DNA of 64,000 nucleotides from Clitopilus passeckerianus (taxonomy: Eukaryota; Basidiomycota; Agaricomycetes; Agaricales; Entolomataceae). A program made the translations under genes and the position numbers. Below the pieces are notes generated by a model. The model did not search any database. It had not been told where the DNA came from and saw nothing but the letters and a program-made list of their open reading frames with translations. The stretch lies in contig CALYLX010000103.1 in assembly GCA_944990035.1 (NCBI GenBank), positions 144,107-208,106 of the forward strand, read 5' to 3'. Shown here piece by piece: positions 12,301 to 24,488 of the stretch; position 1 is the first letter of the stretch, and each line of letters begins with the position of its first letter.

Positions 12301-13439
12301 GATAAGATAGCCCTGGCCGTCAACCATGTACGAAATCATCATTACTTGGTCAATGGCTTGGTCGGGGAACTTGAGAGGAGCCTTTGTTGTTTCAATATCA
12401 TAAGCCATAACCACAGGGTCAGCACGCTTGACTCGGTCCGCCAGGTTCACGAACGAAGGCTGCCCGGCTGAGTAGGTAACAGCGTACCAAAGACCGACCC
12501 GGATGTCGTTGTCCATTGCCACGCGAAGGTAGTATGGGACATCATATTCCCGAATGTCGATGATGCTTTCGCGAGGATCCCTATCCCGAGAACCTGAGCC
12601 TTTCGCGCCAGCGTGACTGCTGCCACCCTGGCCCCATTCATCACCGTCCACCTCAATTTCCATGGTTGCGCCAGCCGAGGCATTGATGACCTCTGCGTAG
12701 GCGTCCACAGCGTCACGTTTGGCACTGTTTGCGAGTGCCAGGGGCATGAGGTCACGTCGAACGGTTAGGAGGTCAGAGATATTGCGGAAGCAGAGTTGAA
12801 GGTAAAGTCGGCGGTGGCCCATGAGGTGATTGGGGAGCTTGAGGTCTTCTTTACGTTCCCTTGAGATACGAGATACAAGACCTTCGTACTTCTTGTGTAT
12901 CCATTCCTCAATGGTGGTTTCCGCTCCAGGCTAACAACGTGTCAGAGATATCAGATATTCACCTCATTTCGTGACTTACTTTGCAGCCAATGTAGAAGTA
13001 AGGCTCGTAAATGAGGGTGCTCTTGAACATTCCTCCGTCATCTTGTATGAAATAGAAGTCCACGGCTGATTTTCCGCCTGGCCAGTCCGAATCTTTGAGC
13101 AGCGTCTGAAGAAATCATTAACGACTATCGTACAAGCAGATTGGCCACGCATACCGGATGCATATTGACTAACCAGCCCTCGCGTTTAGTCCCTTCCTGC
13201 ACACGAGCAAATCCAAGCTTTTCGTCAATCTCGTCGTTGAGAGCTGACCGTTCGAATCGCTCCGCAAGCTGCGTGCCATCGTCTTCCCGTTTGGGGGCGG
13301 CTGAATCCCCTGGTCCTCCGCCTCTTCCTCGTCCCCGGCTACGCCCTCCACGCCAAGATCCTCCTCCTCTAAACCCTTGTGTGTATCCTCTGCCTCTTCC
13401 TCGAGAGGTCAGTCCGAAAGTGCCTCGCCCTCTTGCCAT
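6327..13439 (-). CDS. POL2: DNA polymerase epsilon catalytic subunit
   Basis: This is the leading-strand replicative polymerase, roughly 2,200 residues after removal of about ten short introns, the usual size. The start (13439) opens with an RG-rich tail. In order I see: exonuclease motif [19 protein letters not shown] near 12400, exo [17 protein letters not shown] at about 12070, exo III with [20 protein letters not shown] near 11740, polymerase motif [19 protein letters not shown] near 11110, the Cys-rich insert [16 protein letters not shown], motif [17 protein letters not shown] near 10570, and motif [13 protein letters not shown] near 10420. The second, catalytically inactive polymerase half follows, then the C-terminal Cys modules CRHC...CTSC and CSKC...CRC near 6600. 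A 48-base intron (8795-8842) links the two long exons. The last intron (6360-6412) gives the end at 6327; without it the frame would run to 6239. All catalytic carboxylates needed for synthesis and proofreading are present. Confidence 0.96.
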
Positions 13440-13795
13440 GGCGAGATTCGTGGTTTGAAGGAAGAATATTGATGTGACAGCGCTGTGACCTTTCGCGTGA
13501 ATGACTAATCTGCAAAGTGCCGAATTAAACCGAACACGTTACGCCTCGCGTTTGTGACCAGAAATTCGAGGGAGATTGACAGTGGGGTGAACGAGTAAGG
13601 TCATGATATTGAGTTGGTATAGAGTACGGGATCATAAGGTACGGTGATACAGTATACATATTTTGATGCAAACATAATGGAACAAAGTACGACCCTGCGG
13701 TCGTGGCAAGAAATTAGATAGAACACAGAACATAAGAAATACAGAAAACGTGAATGAGCGGAATAAATTATGAATTGTCCATATACCCGCTCGAA
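13440..13795. other. Intergenic between POL2 start and ASE1 end
   Basis: This stretch holds the POL2 promoter and the ASE1 3' flank. No gene or clear regulatory motif was recognised. Confidence 0.4.
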
Positions 13796-16346
13796 CTAGC
13801 ACTCATCCTCCTCTAGTACGCTCTCAGCAAGGCCCCATTTGCTGCTCCCATGGGTCCCCAGGCCAGCTAGGACGTTCGTAGCTTCTAGATGATCCAAGCT
13901 CGGCCTTGGTCTAAAGCTCTCTTTCCTTGCCCTGGCAGCCTTCCTCTCAAGCGTGGGTTTCGGAGGAGCCACAGCAATATGTCTACTTGCAGCAAGCGAG
14001 GATGTCGAGCCTGGTAGCCTCTTCGTCACGGTTTTGACACTATATGTTGACACCGCAGCAGGTCCCGATGGAGCCCGGCTCCGCGTCGTACTTCTCGAGG
14101 CCGACATAGCGACAGCTGGTGTCTTGTGCAGTTGTGTGCCACTGGCAGTTCTCCCGTGAGGCTTCGCTGGGGAGGACCCGGCCTTTGGAACGCCGTTCCC
14201 TCGATGCGGCGCAAGCGGCACCCGACCTCGACCCGATGTCTGCCGTGTTCCGCTGCCACCGCTAGCTTGGCGTGTATGGGCGGCGCGAGTGGGCTCTTCG
14301 ACCTTTCGTCGTTTGTTCGGGACTGAATGTGATGTTGGCGCGGACCGAATCGCTGGTGTCACTGTTCCTGCCTTTGGCGGGGGCGCACCCGTGTCACTTG
14401 GTGTTGTGGCCCGTGGTGGAACAGAAGTTCCTCGGGTCTTCCTCTTGTTGTCTTGCTGAGTAGCGGTAGCCGTCTCTTGCAGGAAGGAAAGCATGCTTTC
14501 CCCGTAAATTAAGAACTGACGACTGTTGTCTTCTTCCCATCTAGGTATTGATTCGAGAAGTTCCACCTCGAGCTACAGAAAACTTCAACACAAAAAACCT
14601 CCAACCAAAAGGATAAGTTGCCCACTCTTGGCTTCTCCTTCGCAACCCTTTTTCGCATCTTCTCCTCGCGAAGTAATCTTCCTGGATCTCCTCTTTGGCC
14701 GCGGCCCGTAAGACGTGTCTGATCGTTTGCCGCTGCAGCCAGTTCCTTCTCGAGATCGCAGACCTCGAAATACCTCTTCACAGCAGAAAGCAGTGGTGCC
14801 TTCTCCCTCTTGTCAGCTTTGAGCTTCTTGATCTCGTCCTCATGGATCGCCAGTAACTCTTCCGAATGTTCATCTGCTATCCTGTCAGCGACCGCGAAAT
14901 TCCAATACAGCGAAGGAACCATTACCGTCAGCAAAAGGGGCGAAATCAGCCCTCTCCTCCTCTCCAACCATCAGATCGTCCCATAGTTTCACAATCTCTT
15001 CTCTCGCACTGCCGATGAACTCGCCCATTCGTTCCTTCTTCAACTCCAGCATCCGTTCAAGCTCCTCTTCATAATCCTTGATTGTCCGCTCCGTACTTCC
15101 ACGGTGTTCATCAACGAACCCATCCATCTTGTCTTCAGGAATTCCGAGACGCCGCCAGAGTCCTTCCAGCTGGTCATACATTGCCTGGATTTGCTTTTCC
15201 CTTCGGTGCTTGATATTCTCCAAAGACTCATGCAACTCAGTGGCCCATACAATCAGACTCTGAGTGGGCTCCACGTTTTCCAAGCCAATGGGTATGCCTT
15301 GGTTGCTACCTAGGCCTTCTTCATCCGCCTCGTCCGCCCTGGCAATGAAATTGGCGAAAATTCTTCGGTATGCAGACTCGGAGTTGGGTTCAGGTTCCAG
15401 CATAGAGAGTGTGAATGCGCCGTTACGCGAAGTTGGGCAGGGCGTTGATTGTACAAATATGTCGCTCGGGGCAGATACCGATGCGTTCATGGGGTGGAAG
15501 CCTGATATAGAGGATGTGAGGAAGTTATGGGTTGATTTGGAGGTTGAAGGTAGGTCTGCTAGCTTCGGTGAAGCGTCATCCATTCCCAGCTCGCTATATA
15601 GCCAGTCCGTGGCTAGGAATATTTCCGCCAATTGTTGCAGGCGTTTGATCTATTTCCTCACACTGGTGAGATACTAAAGAAAATGTGAACGAAAAGGACC
15701 CACGTATTCCGCCTTCCCTTTGACAAGTTCTTTCTCAATCTTGGAAAACCTTTCAGGGGTCACATCAAGGAAGGCATTGATATTATCAGCCTTTTCACGA
15801 TGTGCCACCACAGGTTCTAGTACGTCTGAGTGGAAATAGTCACGTCCAAGAGTGTGAGCGAGGACTTTGATACGATTGGTGAACGTCGTAAGTTGCTCGA
15901 GCTTGGTGTTGTACATCTATCACATCTTGAGTATCTGGCGGGAACACCTCCTCTGGAAACCACTTTACCTTTCGTAGCTTCTCCTGATATCCCATAATAT
16001 GTTCATATCTTCTCGGTAGGACTTGCTCTTTCCTGAGTTCCCCTACCGTGCTGCCTGTTGCCTTGACGTGCCCGCCCAAGGCACTGCAATATCTAAGACA
16101 ATCTTCTTCGACCGTATTGCACCGGTCCATCCAGCTATCCACCTCATCTCTTCTTGACTTGACTTGATCCTCAACGCTTTGAATTAGCTGTTTCTGGAGA
16201 ACCCCTAAATCATCTTCAAGAGCTGATGGTGGAAGTCCAAGCTGTGCATGAAGTGTTGGCAGCAGTAGGGTCTGGCTTTGTAGTTCAGCATGCAGAGAGT
16301 TAAGCAGAGATGTAAGAATCGTCGACATTGTAGACGGTGTAGACAT
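13796..16346 (-). CDS. ASE1: MAP65/ASE1/PRC1 microtubule-bundling protein
   Basis: This family crosslinks antiparallel microtubules at the anaphase spindle midzone. The N-terminus from MSTPSTMSTILTSLLNSLHA is a long coiled coil containing HAQLGLPPSALEDDL. Later exons carry the conserved core: LEGLWRRLGIPEDKMDGFVD, EEELERMLELKKERMGEFI, REEIVKLWDDLMVGEEERAD, LLAIHEDEIKKLKADKREKA and LLESIPRWEEDNSRQFLIYG. The C-terminus (13796 to about 14480) is a basic, Ser/Pro/Ala-rich disordered tail, as expected for the microtubule-binding and CDK-regulated tail of this family. At least five exons are joined by short introns near 14500-14570, 14890, 15640-15710 and 15915. An in-frame upstream ATG at 16442 exists, but the protein between is unlike the family, so 16346 is preferred. 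Confidence 0.9.
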
Positions 16347-17698
16347 GTCGTCTAACATCCATGGACTGAAGCAGTAAAAATCGTTGGAGTTTCGACGGCA
16401 ACCAACGTTGAACTCGGATTCAACGCGTCGAGTTCGACTCACGTGATCGTATAAGTAATTGTGACAAACGCGTTATGCATCACTCTATGTCACGCCTTCT
16501 TGTGAAGATTTTCTTTTTTCTCAGCCTCACTCCCACCGACCGTTTGCCTGGATTTTGCATCTTCGCTCTCACACAAGATAGGGGGGATTGTCTGACGTTT
16601 GAATGCGGTACTACATGAATCCCCAAATCAAATTTGCTCCTACGGATCCTAGAAATTAGGAGTCGGAATAGGACTGGACTCGGGCTCTATTCCGGCTGTC
16701 CTCATGCTGGTTCAGTCATGTGCTTGGGCATCTGAGAACCACGGCGGATCTGCTGTCCCATAGAAAAAAATTGGTAATTTTCTCTGTATCTTGATCATCG
16801 AACACCTCTTTTTTCGGAGACGACCAGTTGCGTCGAGTAAATGAGCTTCTCGAATCAAACACCTCTGGGACTTTCAGGCACATCTCAACCAGTGACCCAG
16901 TGGCCAAGTGTATCCTTGGGAATACCGCCTGATTCCCCGCATTTGCTTGAAACCCCGGACACATATCGGAACGCTGCCTATCTTTCCGCGCCCCAGAACT
17001 CGACGGCAGGTGTATGACGTCTCTACGCCTTTTAGTGTGCGAAGCCCACAGATATCTTTCGGTCGAAATATAGGGTTCTTCGTCTGTGGACGATCTCCCG
17101 CCTTCCCTAAGCCACATACACTGCGGTGTTCCTCCACCGATCGACAACCGTGTGGATGTACCCACCGTCGCACGCTCACATGCACGATCGCCACTGCAGG
17201 GCGTCGAGTTTTGACTCCTAAGAGGCTAGTCACGGCCGTTTTCACTTGAACCTATCCCGATTCTCCTTTACTGATCTCGGGTCCAGTTTACATTGATTCG
17301 AAGAGCTTCCTAACTATCGGCCCTCGTACCACACTGTCAACTCCCAATTACCAAATGTATCCTCCTCCACTTGCGGCTCGCATGGCTCCGCCTCCAAAAT
17401 CAATCATTTTGCCCTCTTTTCGGTGTGCGAAAGTAAGATTTGGCGAGAGAAGAAAGGTACCAAGATGACCGAAAATATTCTATTGATGCCATACATAGTT
17501 TACAACCTTAGGACTATCTAATCCAGTTTACTTTTGAACCGAACCAGCGATCAAACGTGCCCGTTCGCAATACTCGTAACGTTATCGTGAAAGATCGTGA
17601 CTAACCATGAATTACGTCCAGATATCCAGTGAATAAATTCCTCCAAAAACCCCTTACCATGTTCAAGTTCTCATGTTCCAACCGTCGCCGGGGATCAG
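16347..17698. other. 1.35 kb without a recognisable gene
   Basis: ORFs of up to about 150 codons occur on the minus strand, but overlapping frames on the other strand are equally open and none shows a known motif or plausible splice continuation. The right part is the 3' flank of the monooxygenase gene. Confidence 0.4.
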
Positions 17699-19620
17699 TT
17701 ATGATACCAGGACTGTATCATTCTTCAATATCTCTAGGCTGGGCCCCATGCTCCGCCGGTTCGGATGCGCCCTGACGATAACTGGCTCCCATTTCGTCCA
17801 CCAGTCCTCAACAGCTTCGCTTGCGTCATGAGCGTACAACTTCATCTCGTCACCCCATATCCTCATGAACTCTTCCTCGTCCACCGTTTCGTCTTCGTCG
17901 TCATCCTCATGTGTTGTGGTGTAGTGGAGATTCAGGTCCCGCACCTCCTGCTCGTCTCCCTTCGGCAGCGTCAACATTCGACGCTTCCGCCGTTCCCATT
18001 CTTGTGCCCAATGACATCGTGTCTGCCGCAGGTCCTCATATGCTTGAAGGAGTTGTGCGACCTGGTCACGATCCTGTATCCCTGAGAACAGGCTCCCGAG
18101 GGTCTGTGCATCTTCAATCCCGAGTGCAGTATGTAATTGTCCGCTAGGCTACAATAGGAAGTTGGTGAGTTAAACTGCGGTAATGATGAGTATCACGGAC
18201 CAGTAATGGATGTGCCGCTTCGCCGACCAACACTATCTTCGCCTGTTCGCACACGAGGCTCTCGACATTTGGTTTCCCAAAGTCTACATGTGTCATAACG
18301 GTTTGTGCCATATTTAGAAGTTTTCTCGCCCTAGAGAGTTGAGGTCGGGACTCCCAGTGTAATACGTTGTTGTGATAGAGAGCCTTACCTAGGATCGAAT
18401 TTCTCGAATTCCAGTTTGAAGTCTTCCAATTTATACCGATCTGACCAGTCCTCTTCAAAGTCCTCAGTGCCTTTCGGAAGCTCCCAGGCAAGTGTTAAGC
18501 TGTAGTCACGGCCAGAATTCTTGAGTCCCTTAGTTAGAATTGGCTAATTTCAGTCACTTTCCGATACGCACCACGAGGCTACCGTGAAGTAAATACGCGT
18601 CTCCAAGCCAGATGGACCACTGTAAAAGAGGGTAAGTCATTTCGTGCACGGAATTCTCAAGAGCTTGTGACCCGACGTACATCTGTGGTTGCCGTCAGGG
18701 GCCGAAGGTCTTCGTGTTCCCTCATTTTCGATGTTGGAACCGTGAAGACTACGGTGATATCCCTCTCGTGCTTCAACGGTGGTGCTTCCCCCACTATCTT
18801 TGACCGCACCAAACTTCTGAATCCATCCGCTCCGACTATCACGTCGCAAGTTAACCTCTCTCCGCCCTCCAGGGTGATGCTGACAGGTTTTGAGCTGACA
18901 TCAACCACGTTGGCATTATACCGAAACCTGACGCCTTCCTGACCAGCGTGATCACATAGAATTGTCTGAAGATGGCCATGCTGAATTGTTTGTGGGCGTC
19001 AGTGGCACAGCACGTGTCAACACTGAGTAAAGGGCTGACCTGAATTAAGAGGAAATTCGCCATTAACTCTTCCAAAAATTCCTCGTGTATCTTGCTGTAA
19101 CCAATGAGTTCCCCGCTTTCGCCTAGGTGTATCGTTGAGATCCGACAGACAATGTGAAAGTTAGAGTTGGTCTTACTACCTTTCTGGAAGATGTACTGCC
19201 GGCAAGAACTCGCATACTTGTCCAGCGCAGGTCCGAGTCCCCACTTCTCCAGCAGCCGTGTCATGTTGGGTGGGCTTCTATCAGGGCATCAGCAAAGAGT
19301 TGGCGGGATCCGCAGGAGCTTTGATTACCGTAAACCGCCCCGGCTCTAGATGATCAACGTACGCTGCTGTGAGCAAAGTTCGGGCTTGCATACTGGGATG
19401 TAACACTCACTCTCTTCGTTCCATCACTCTTTTCCAGCACCAGAACATCGTGTCCCGCCTTTCGAAGTGCATACGCTGTAGCCAAGCCTGTTCCTAGAGT
19501 TGAATGATCTTCCTTTGATTTTAAGTGATGGAAATCCGTACCGGCGATGCTCCCTCCAACAACTATGACCTTCAACTGTATCAGCGCGGTCCGTGATTTG
19601 GTGTTTATATGCCCAGGCAT
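17699..19620 (-). CDS. FAD-dependent aromatic-ring monooxygenase (salicylate-hydroxylase-like)
   Basis: The predicted flavoprotein would hydroxylate a small, probably aromatic, substrate using NAD(P)H and oxygen. The N-terminus, joined across a short intron, reads VIVVGGSIAGLATAYALRKA, the Rossmann dinucleotide-binding motif of group A flavin monooxygenases. Later parts give the second FAD motif CDVIVGADGFRSLVRSKIVG (the GADG/DG box) near 18820 and the third, KIVLVGEAAHPLL (GD/GEAAHP box), near 18210. The C-terminus is acidic and contains TTHEDDDEDETVDEEEFMRI. At least six exons are needed; several middle exons (18490-18640) were not resolved base by base. The substrate cannot be read from sequence. 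It lies upstream of an MFS transporter gene on the same strand, which could reflect a shared catabolic role, but that is inference. Confidence 0.85.
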
Positions 19621-20587
19621 AGCAGCGGAGGCGTGGCTGGAAGGGTGACAATAGGGCAGACCAGCAGTCGTAACGGTTAGTTACCAGCCCCCGATTGTAT
19701 ATATACACTGATTTCGAGTGCATCCATCAGATCATAATGATTGAAAACAGTGGGAAACGAATTCAGAAGCTTGGACGGAATTGAATAGCCCCGTGACACT
19801 GACATGACTGAACATGAAGCATACCGTAGACGCTCAAAGTTCGAACCCATCCCGTGCCAATTTTCACTCCGACATGAGTTGAAGCCTCTTGGTAACGCGT
19901 CAGCAACGCTGTCGATAGTGGCCAGAGCATCCCCAACCCTCCAAAACCTTCAGGATCGGTCGAACATTGCCCGCACCCCTCTGCGGATTTTCTCCGTAGT
20001 CCGAGGTAATAAGGCAACGCCTCCAATCAGGAGGCATGAGACCAGGGCAACCACGACGAAGACACGAGAGGGTCAATTGTAAGCGATAAGAAGCTAGAAG
20101 AAATATGCATTGTTTCACCAAGACCACCTCTTTAAGTATTGTTTGAGACTTGCTTCGAGCAGGGTAGACGGGACAGGCTCACGATCCTTAACCCGACGGC
20201 CTTCAGCGGAAGCATATTTGTGGTGGCTGCCCCTTTGGACGACGGAGACGCCGAGACGGTGTCGGTGATATGGTTTTGATTGGGCCTGTGGCTGGCTTTA
20301 TCAGGCAGGAGGCTCGTGGCACTGAACCGAATCGCTATCTCCAGGAACATCAGGGCAGGCAAATCCGCACCAAGACTGGTGGTGCCGCCGGTATTGTCAT
20401 TAGGAAATAGACGTGAAATGCTATACTACTATACACAAAAAGGTACATCAAAGAAACGTATATACATCCTAAGAAAGTTGAATGCGTAAATGGTGAGACA
20501 TTGAAGATTGCGGGGTCCGACATTATTGAGATGCGAGTTGAGGAAAGCGAAGTGATAGCAACAAATTGAACACACTAATGGAGGAAT
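19621..20587. other. Unassigned stretch between monooxygenase and transporter
   Basis: A minus-strand frame at 20132-20440 reads like a protein tail with Ser/Thr/Pro-rich sequence, but there is no start, motif or convincing splice partner. No gene is called. Confidence 0.35.
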
Positions 20588-22706
20588 CTATGTTCTCCAC
20601 GTTCCTTTTCGTTTCACGAGCGCTCGGCGGGCGAACAAATGGCAGATGACACCTGCAAAGATGGTCACCTGTAGACGGATAGAAGGTTAATCCCAACTGT
20701 CCATGCCGACAGCAGCAACACTTACAGCAGCGAATATCACAGGGCGGTCCCATTTGTATTGAGGAGGTGACAACAGCGCCCCTGCAATTGGGCTGCCAGT
20801 CAACAGTGCGAAGGACAGCCCGAAGGAGAGCAGCCCAAGCCGAATTCTAAGCAGGAACGACGTGCGATCTCGTCAGATCCAATATCGGTGACGTCGGGAA
20901 GAAGGCATACCCGAGATCGGAAAGATCAGGTCGAGTTACGAAGCAACCAGCAACTGGAGTGACGACAGAAATAACTAGCGGGAGTGAACGCATGAGTTCT
21001 TGCAAATACATCGAATCAAGGAAGAACCCGGTACTTACCTCCCCCGGAGAAGAATCCATAGAAGATTCCAAACAGTACAACACCACTCACGTTCGTGGCG
21101 CCGAACAACGCAAAGACCAGGCCGCCAGTCAATATGCTGGACGGGATGATCACTGGAAATGAAATGAGGGTCATTCATCCCGCTCATCGAAAGATCTAGG
21201 CTTACCGTTGATAGGCCCATACACGTCGGCCACGAAGCATGGCACAGTTCGCCCAAGAATAGACGAGGCATTCATAATCGTGAGCTTAAAGAGGTTAATA
21301 GGTTAAAATCACCTCATGTGTTCTATGCATCCGATTAGAACACCTACAGCATATTTCACCAATGCGGCGTCAACCTGATGCAACGCGGCGTAGAGTTGTA
21401 GGTAGAAAACTGGTCGGAACCGTCAGCTTGGTCAGTCGCTTCCTGATCGAATCAAGTGGAGCTTGTATCTTACAGGGTATGAAGGTTCCCCAGAACACCT
21501 ATCATTCACACTCTAGTGAGCCTCGTTGCAACCTATGACAGCATAGATGTAATACACACCAAGAACGAGCCGAAAACGAATATGAGATACGGTGCGTCTG
21601 TCAGGATCTCTCTCAAAATCGACGAGTCCTCTTGAGAGCGGCGTTTGGCTGGTAACCGTGTCTTCATGATCAAGTTCGCTATAATCAGCAACCCCAAATC
21701 TATGAAAGCTACGGCTCTGTGGACACCAAGAATTCGAATAACCGTCAACCATCATTGAAATCTATAATAGAACAAGAAACGCACCTGACACCCGTTCCAA
21801 AGCCTGAAGATCTCGAAAACACGTTGTTGAGAAGAATTGGATACAGACATGCTCCAATGCTTGATCCTGTATACATAAGCGTTCTATTAGCAGATAGACC
21901 ACATTAGACGGATTTCATATGGTGTTACCTGCAATCACTAGTCCCATGGCAAGAGAACGCCGCCTGCGGAAGTAGTGGGAAGTCAGTGTCAATGAAGGGA
22001 GGAACATTAGCCCCATGCCAATGCCCATTCCAACCCCTTGGGCCAGGAAATTCTGGTAGTAGTGACCCGGTTTAGCCAAAGACAACATGAAGATCCTGCT
22101 CGCATTGGCATGAAGTTTAGACAGTCATTAGAGTTTGATTAAGGAAGAGAAAATCTCACGAGAAGATGTACAGGACAGAACCTCCAAACAAGCAGTGGCG
22201 GAAGTAACCCGCGTCGAATAACCTGCCTGCTGGGAGGCCGATTGCGAAAACGAAGAAGACTTGCACCGACCCTATCCAACTAATAGTTGAAGGGGTATGG
22301 CCTTTCAAAGAGATTCTCTGGAGGAAATCATCAGCGAAAAAGCCAAGTTGGATACAAATGCGGCCGTACCGTATAATAGTCCTGGTAGACACCGAATGAC
22401 TGCACAACACCGAACGTACAGAAGGTCACCATAGCGCTATACCTGGTGTTAGAGATAGTCCGTGCTTCCGAGAATAAACCCCGCATACCCTCCTAGCACA
22501 GTGAGCCATGCCTGCAGTCCGCCTTCAGGGAACTGCAACGCAGGCTTCACGGTCGTAGTCCCCGTGCTCGACGAGGCCGTTTCGACGGCGACTTCTCCCT
22601 TCTCAACAGAGTTGGATGAGTCTGGGGTCGAGCGTAGACCATCCTCACTAGAACGGTGGTCTTTCTCTATGGAGCGCCTCATATCGTCCACTCTGTGAGA
22701 CGACAT
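20588..22706 (-). CDS. Major facilitator superfamily transporter, monocarboxylate-permease-like
   Basis: This is a polytopic plasma-membrane permease of the fungal MCT (SLC16-like) branch. A hydrophilic N-terminus (start MSSHRVDDMRRS) leads to FPEGGLQAWLTVLGGYAGFI, the PDGG-type signature at TM1 of this family. Later exons give SWIGSVQVFFVFAIGLPAGR, SLTLTSHYFRRRRSLAMG (conserved loop between TM4 and TM5) and NASSILGRTVPCFVADVYGP; the protein ends with VICHLFARRALVKRKGTW before a TAG at 20588-20590. About eight short introns interrupt the gene. The family includes permeases for monocarboxylates, riboflavin and unknown secondary metabolites, so the cargo is not assigned. The start codon was chosen as the ATG closest to the family's usual N-terminal region. 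Confidence 0.85.
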
Positions 22707-24488
22707 GATCGTGGGGGGAAGATGAGGTATCTTGCACTCGTACACATGTCAGAAGTATAGATGAAGAAGCACGCTACGCACGATCTAATTGGAAACTTCC
22801 CATGTCTACGCGAGCGGCAATCCGGCTAACACCCTTCTGGACTAAGAATAATAATGTGGTCATTTGCCATCTCTACCTTCCTGGACCCTGATTGGCTCAT
22901 TTCCGAATAAACATCCTGATCTTATCCTTGCCTGCTCATCATGCATCAGTTAATGGACTTCCATGAACATTCTGCCCATTAACCGTCGATTTTACAATCG
23001 AATCTCACGGTCCAGACGCTCTTCCAAATGGGAGACGAGTCAGTCGTAACTTGGATGCCAAGAAGGCTTCCTGGCATCGTGTCACCTGGGTTGTCGATCA
23101 CGTTAAACAAAACACCAACATCTGGGATATCCCCAGGAAGTGGTACATTGATGACCCATGTACGCTTTAGTAGAACACCAGGAGTAAAACATTGTCAAGA
23201 GACAGGCGATCTGCGGATATACAGTGGATCCTAGAGGGAGTCGCGTAGACCAGAATCCGATCAGAAGATAATATCTGCGTGCGAGGCATAACCTTGGGAC
23301 TTCGCATCAGTCAAGAACCGAACCGAAGCATCTCCAGACGAACTTTTAGAGGATCCGCCTTGTCGGCGGTCGCTCACCTGTTGTAGGAGCGTCACGCACC
23401 ACTCGTTCGCCACGTTGATGGGCCGCAATCCCTCCATGCAGCATGACTGAATAGTTCGGAATAATCAGGCCTTTCGGGAATGATTACAAACGGACGAAAT
23501 CAGATGTTGATAGGTAGTGATATGCAAGAATATAGCATATGGACAGGTCATGTTGTCCCAAACCACGAGAAAATCGACCGCAAGGAGCAAGCTATTGGGG
23601 TCCGCGAGACTTTCTGTAGTCGAGGTGCACTCCAAACCGCAGGTGGCGGCGGTTGGGTTTATGTCAGCACTCTCATGACCCAGCACGGCCCGTACATCCC
23701 TTCCCCGAAGGCCACCACCAAACACCCCGAACGACTCAGTTCATCGCTTGGATTTCGCCCTTCTTCTGTACCGGGCCTTCAACACGATCGTTGATAGCAA
23801 CTACTTGTCAGCTCTCTGTCCTCAAAAGTCACCTTCGACAAGCGGGCAATGGACAGGCGAAGGGACTTCCGAACATCTCAATCAGAACTTTTGCGTACTC
23901 CACGTCCGATGACACCGAAATACATGGGTACTTTCTCTTCCATGCTTCGCGAGTGGTACCCGAATGAGGCGGGGGTATGTATTACTGCAAGTCGCTCATG
24001 CCTATTTTAGCATGACATCTTGAGATTTGGCAAAATGGGATCTGTCATGCTCCCACCTGTAAGGCGCAAACACGACATCTAGAAGCTCTCATGGCCAAGT
24101 TGAGTCGGAAAGTGGCTGATAAAAAATTGTTACGGCATCAAAATTCCTGTAAACGTCCAATCTTCCGATCTCTGCTCTGTGGGCTGGCCAACTTTCAGGA
24201 TAACGAACTTGCCGATCCCCTTAATCACTTGTCCCTCGGCAGAATCTTCCAACCTTATGGTGTCCCGAGTCCGTTCAATCACGCTTGACATTATGCGCGC
24301 ACGTTAAACATGTACCCGACCGTTCTGGGAATGTAATCCTATGTGATCCATAGGTTCTCAAACTGGGCATACCAGATGGATCGAATCCCAGATGTTTTTA
24401 CCTGAATTGGCTCTCATGGTTTCTGACGCATTTAAAAGCTCACGAAAGATACACACGTTCCAATTCAAATCCCCCCCTTCGACTCACC
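22707..24488. other. 1.8 kb without a supported gene
   Basis: The region lies between two divergently oriented genes (MFS transporter leftward, acyl-CoA oxidase rightward). A minus-strand ORF at 23465-23725 and overlapping plus-strand ORFs show no recognisable domain. The final 100 bases are the promoter of the oxidase gene. Decayed coding sequence is possible but cannot be identified by eye. Confidence 0.35.

Noticed and set aside
16716..17245. Minus-strand frames of 123-149 codons upstream of ASE1
   Set aside because: They overlap each other and a plus-strand frame, have ordinary base content and match no family I know.
19810..19870. GTTCGAACC resembling a tRNA B box
   Set aside because: The flanking bases do not form a T-stem, and no A box, anticodon stem or acceptor pairing was found.
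23465..23794. Overlapping frames of about 86 and 104 codons on both strands
   Set aside because: Neither shows a known domain or splice continuation; both strands are equally open, as expected by chance.
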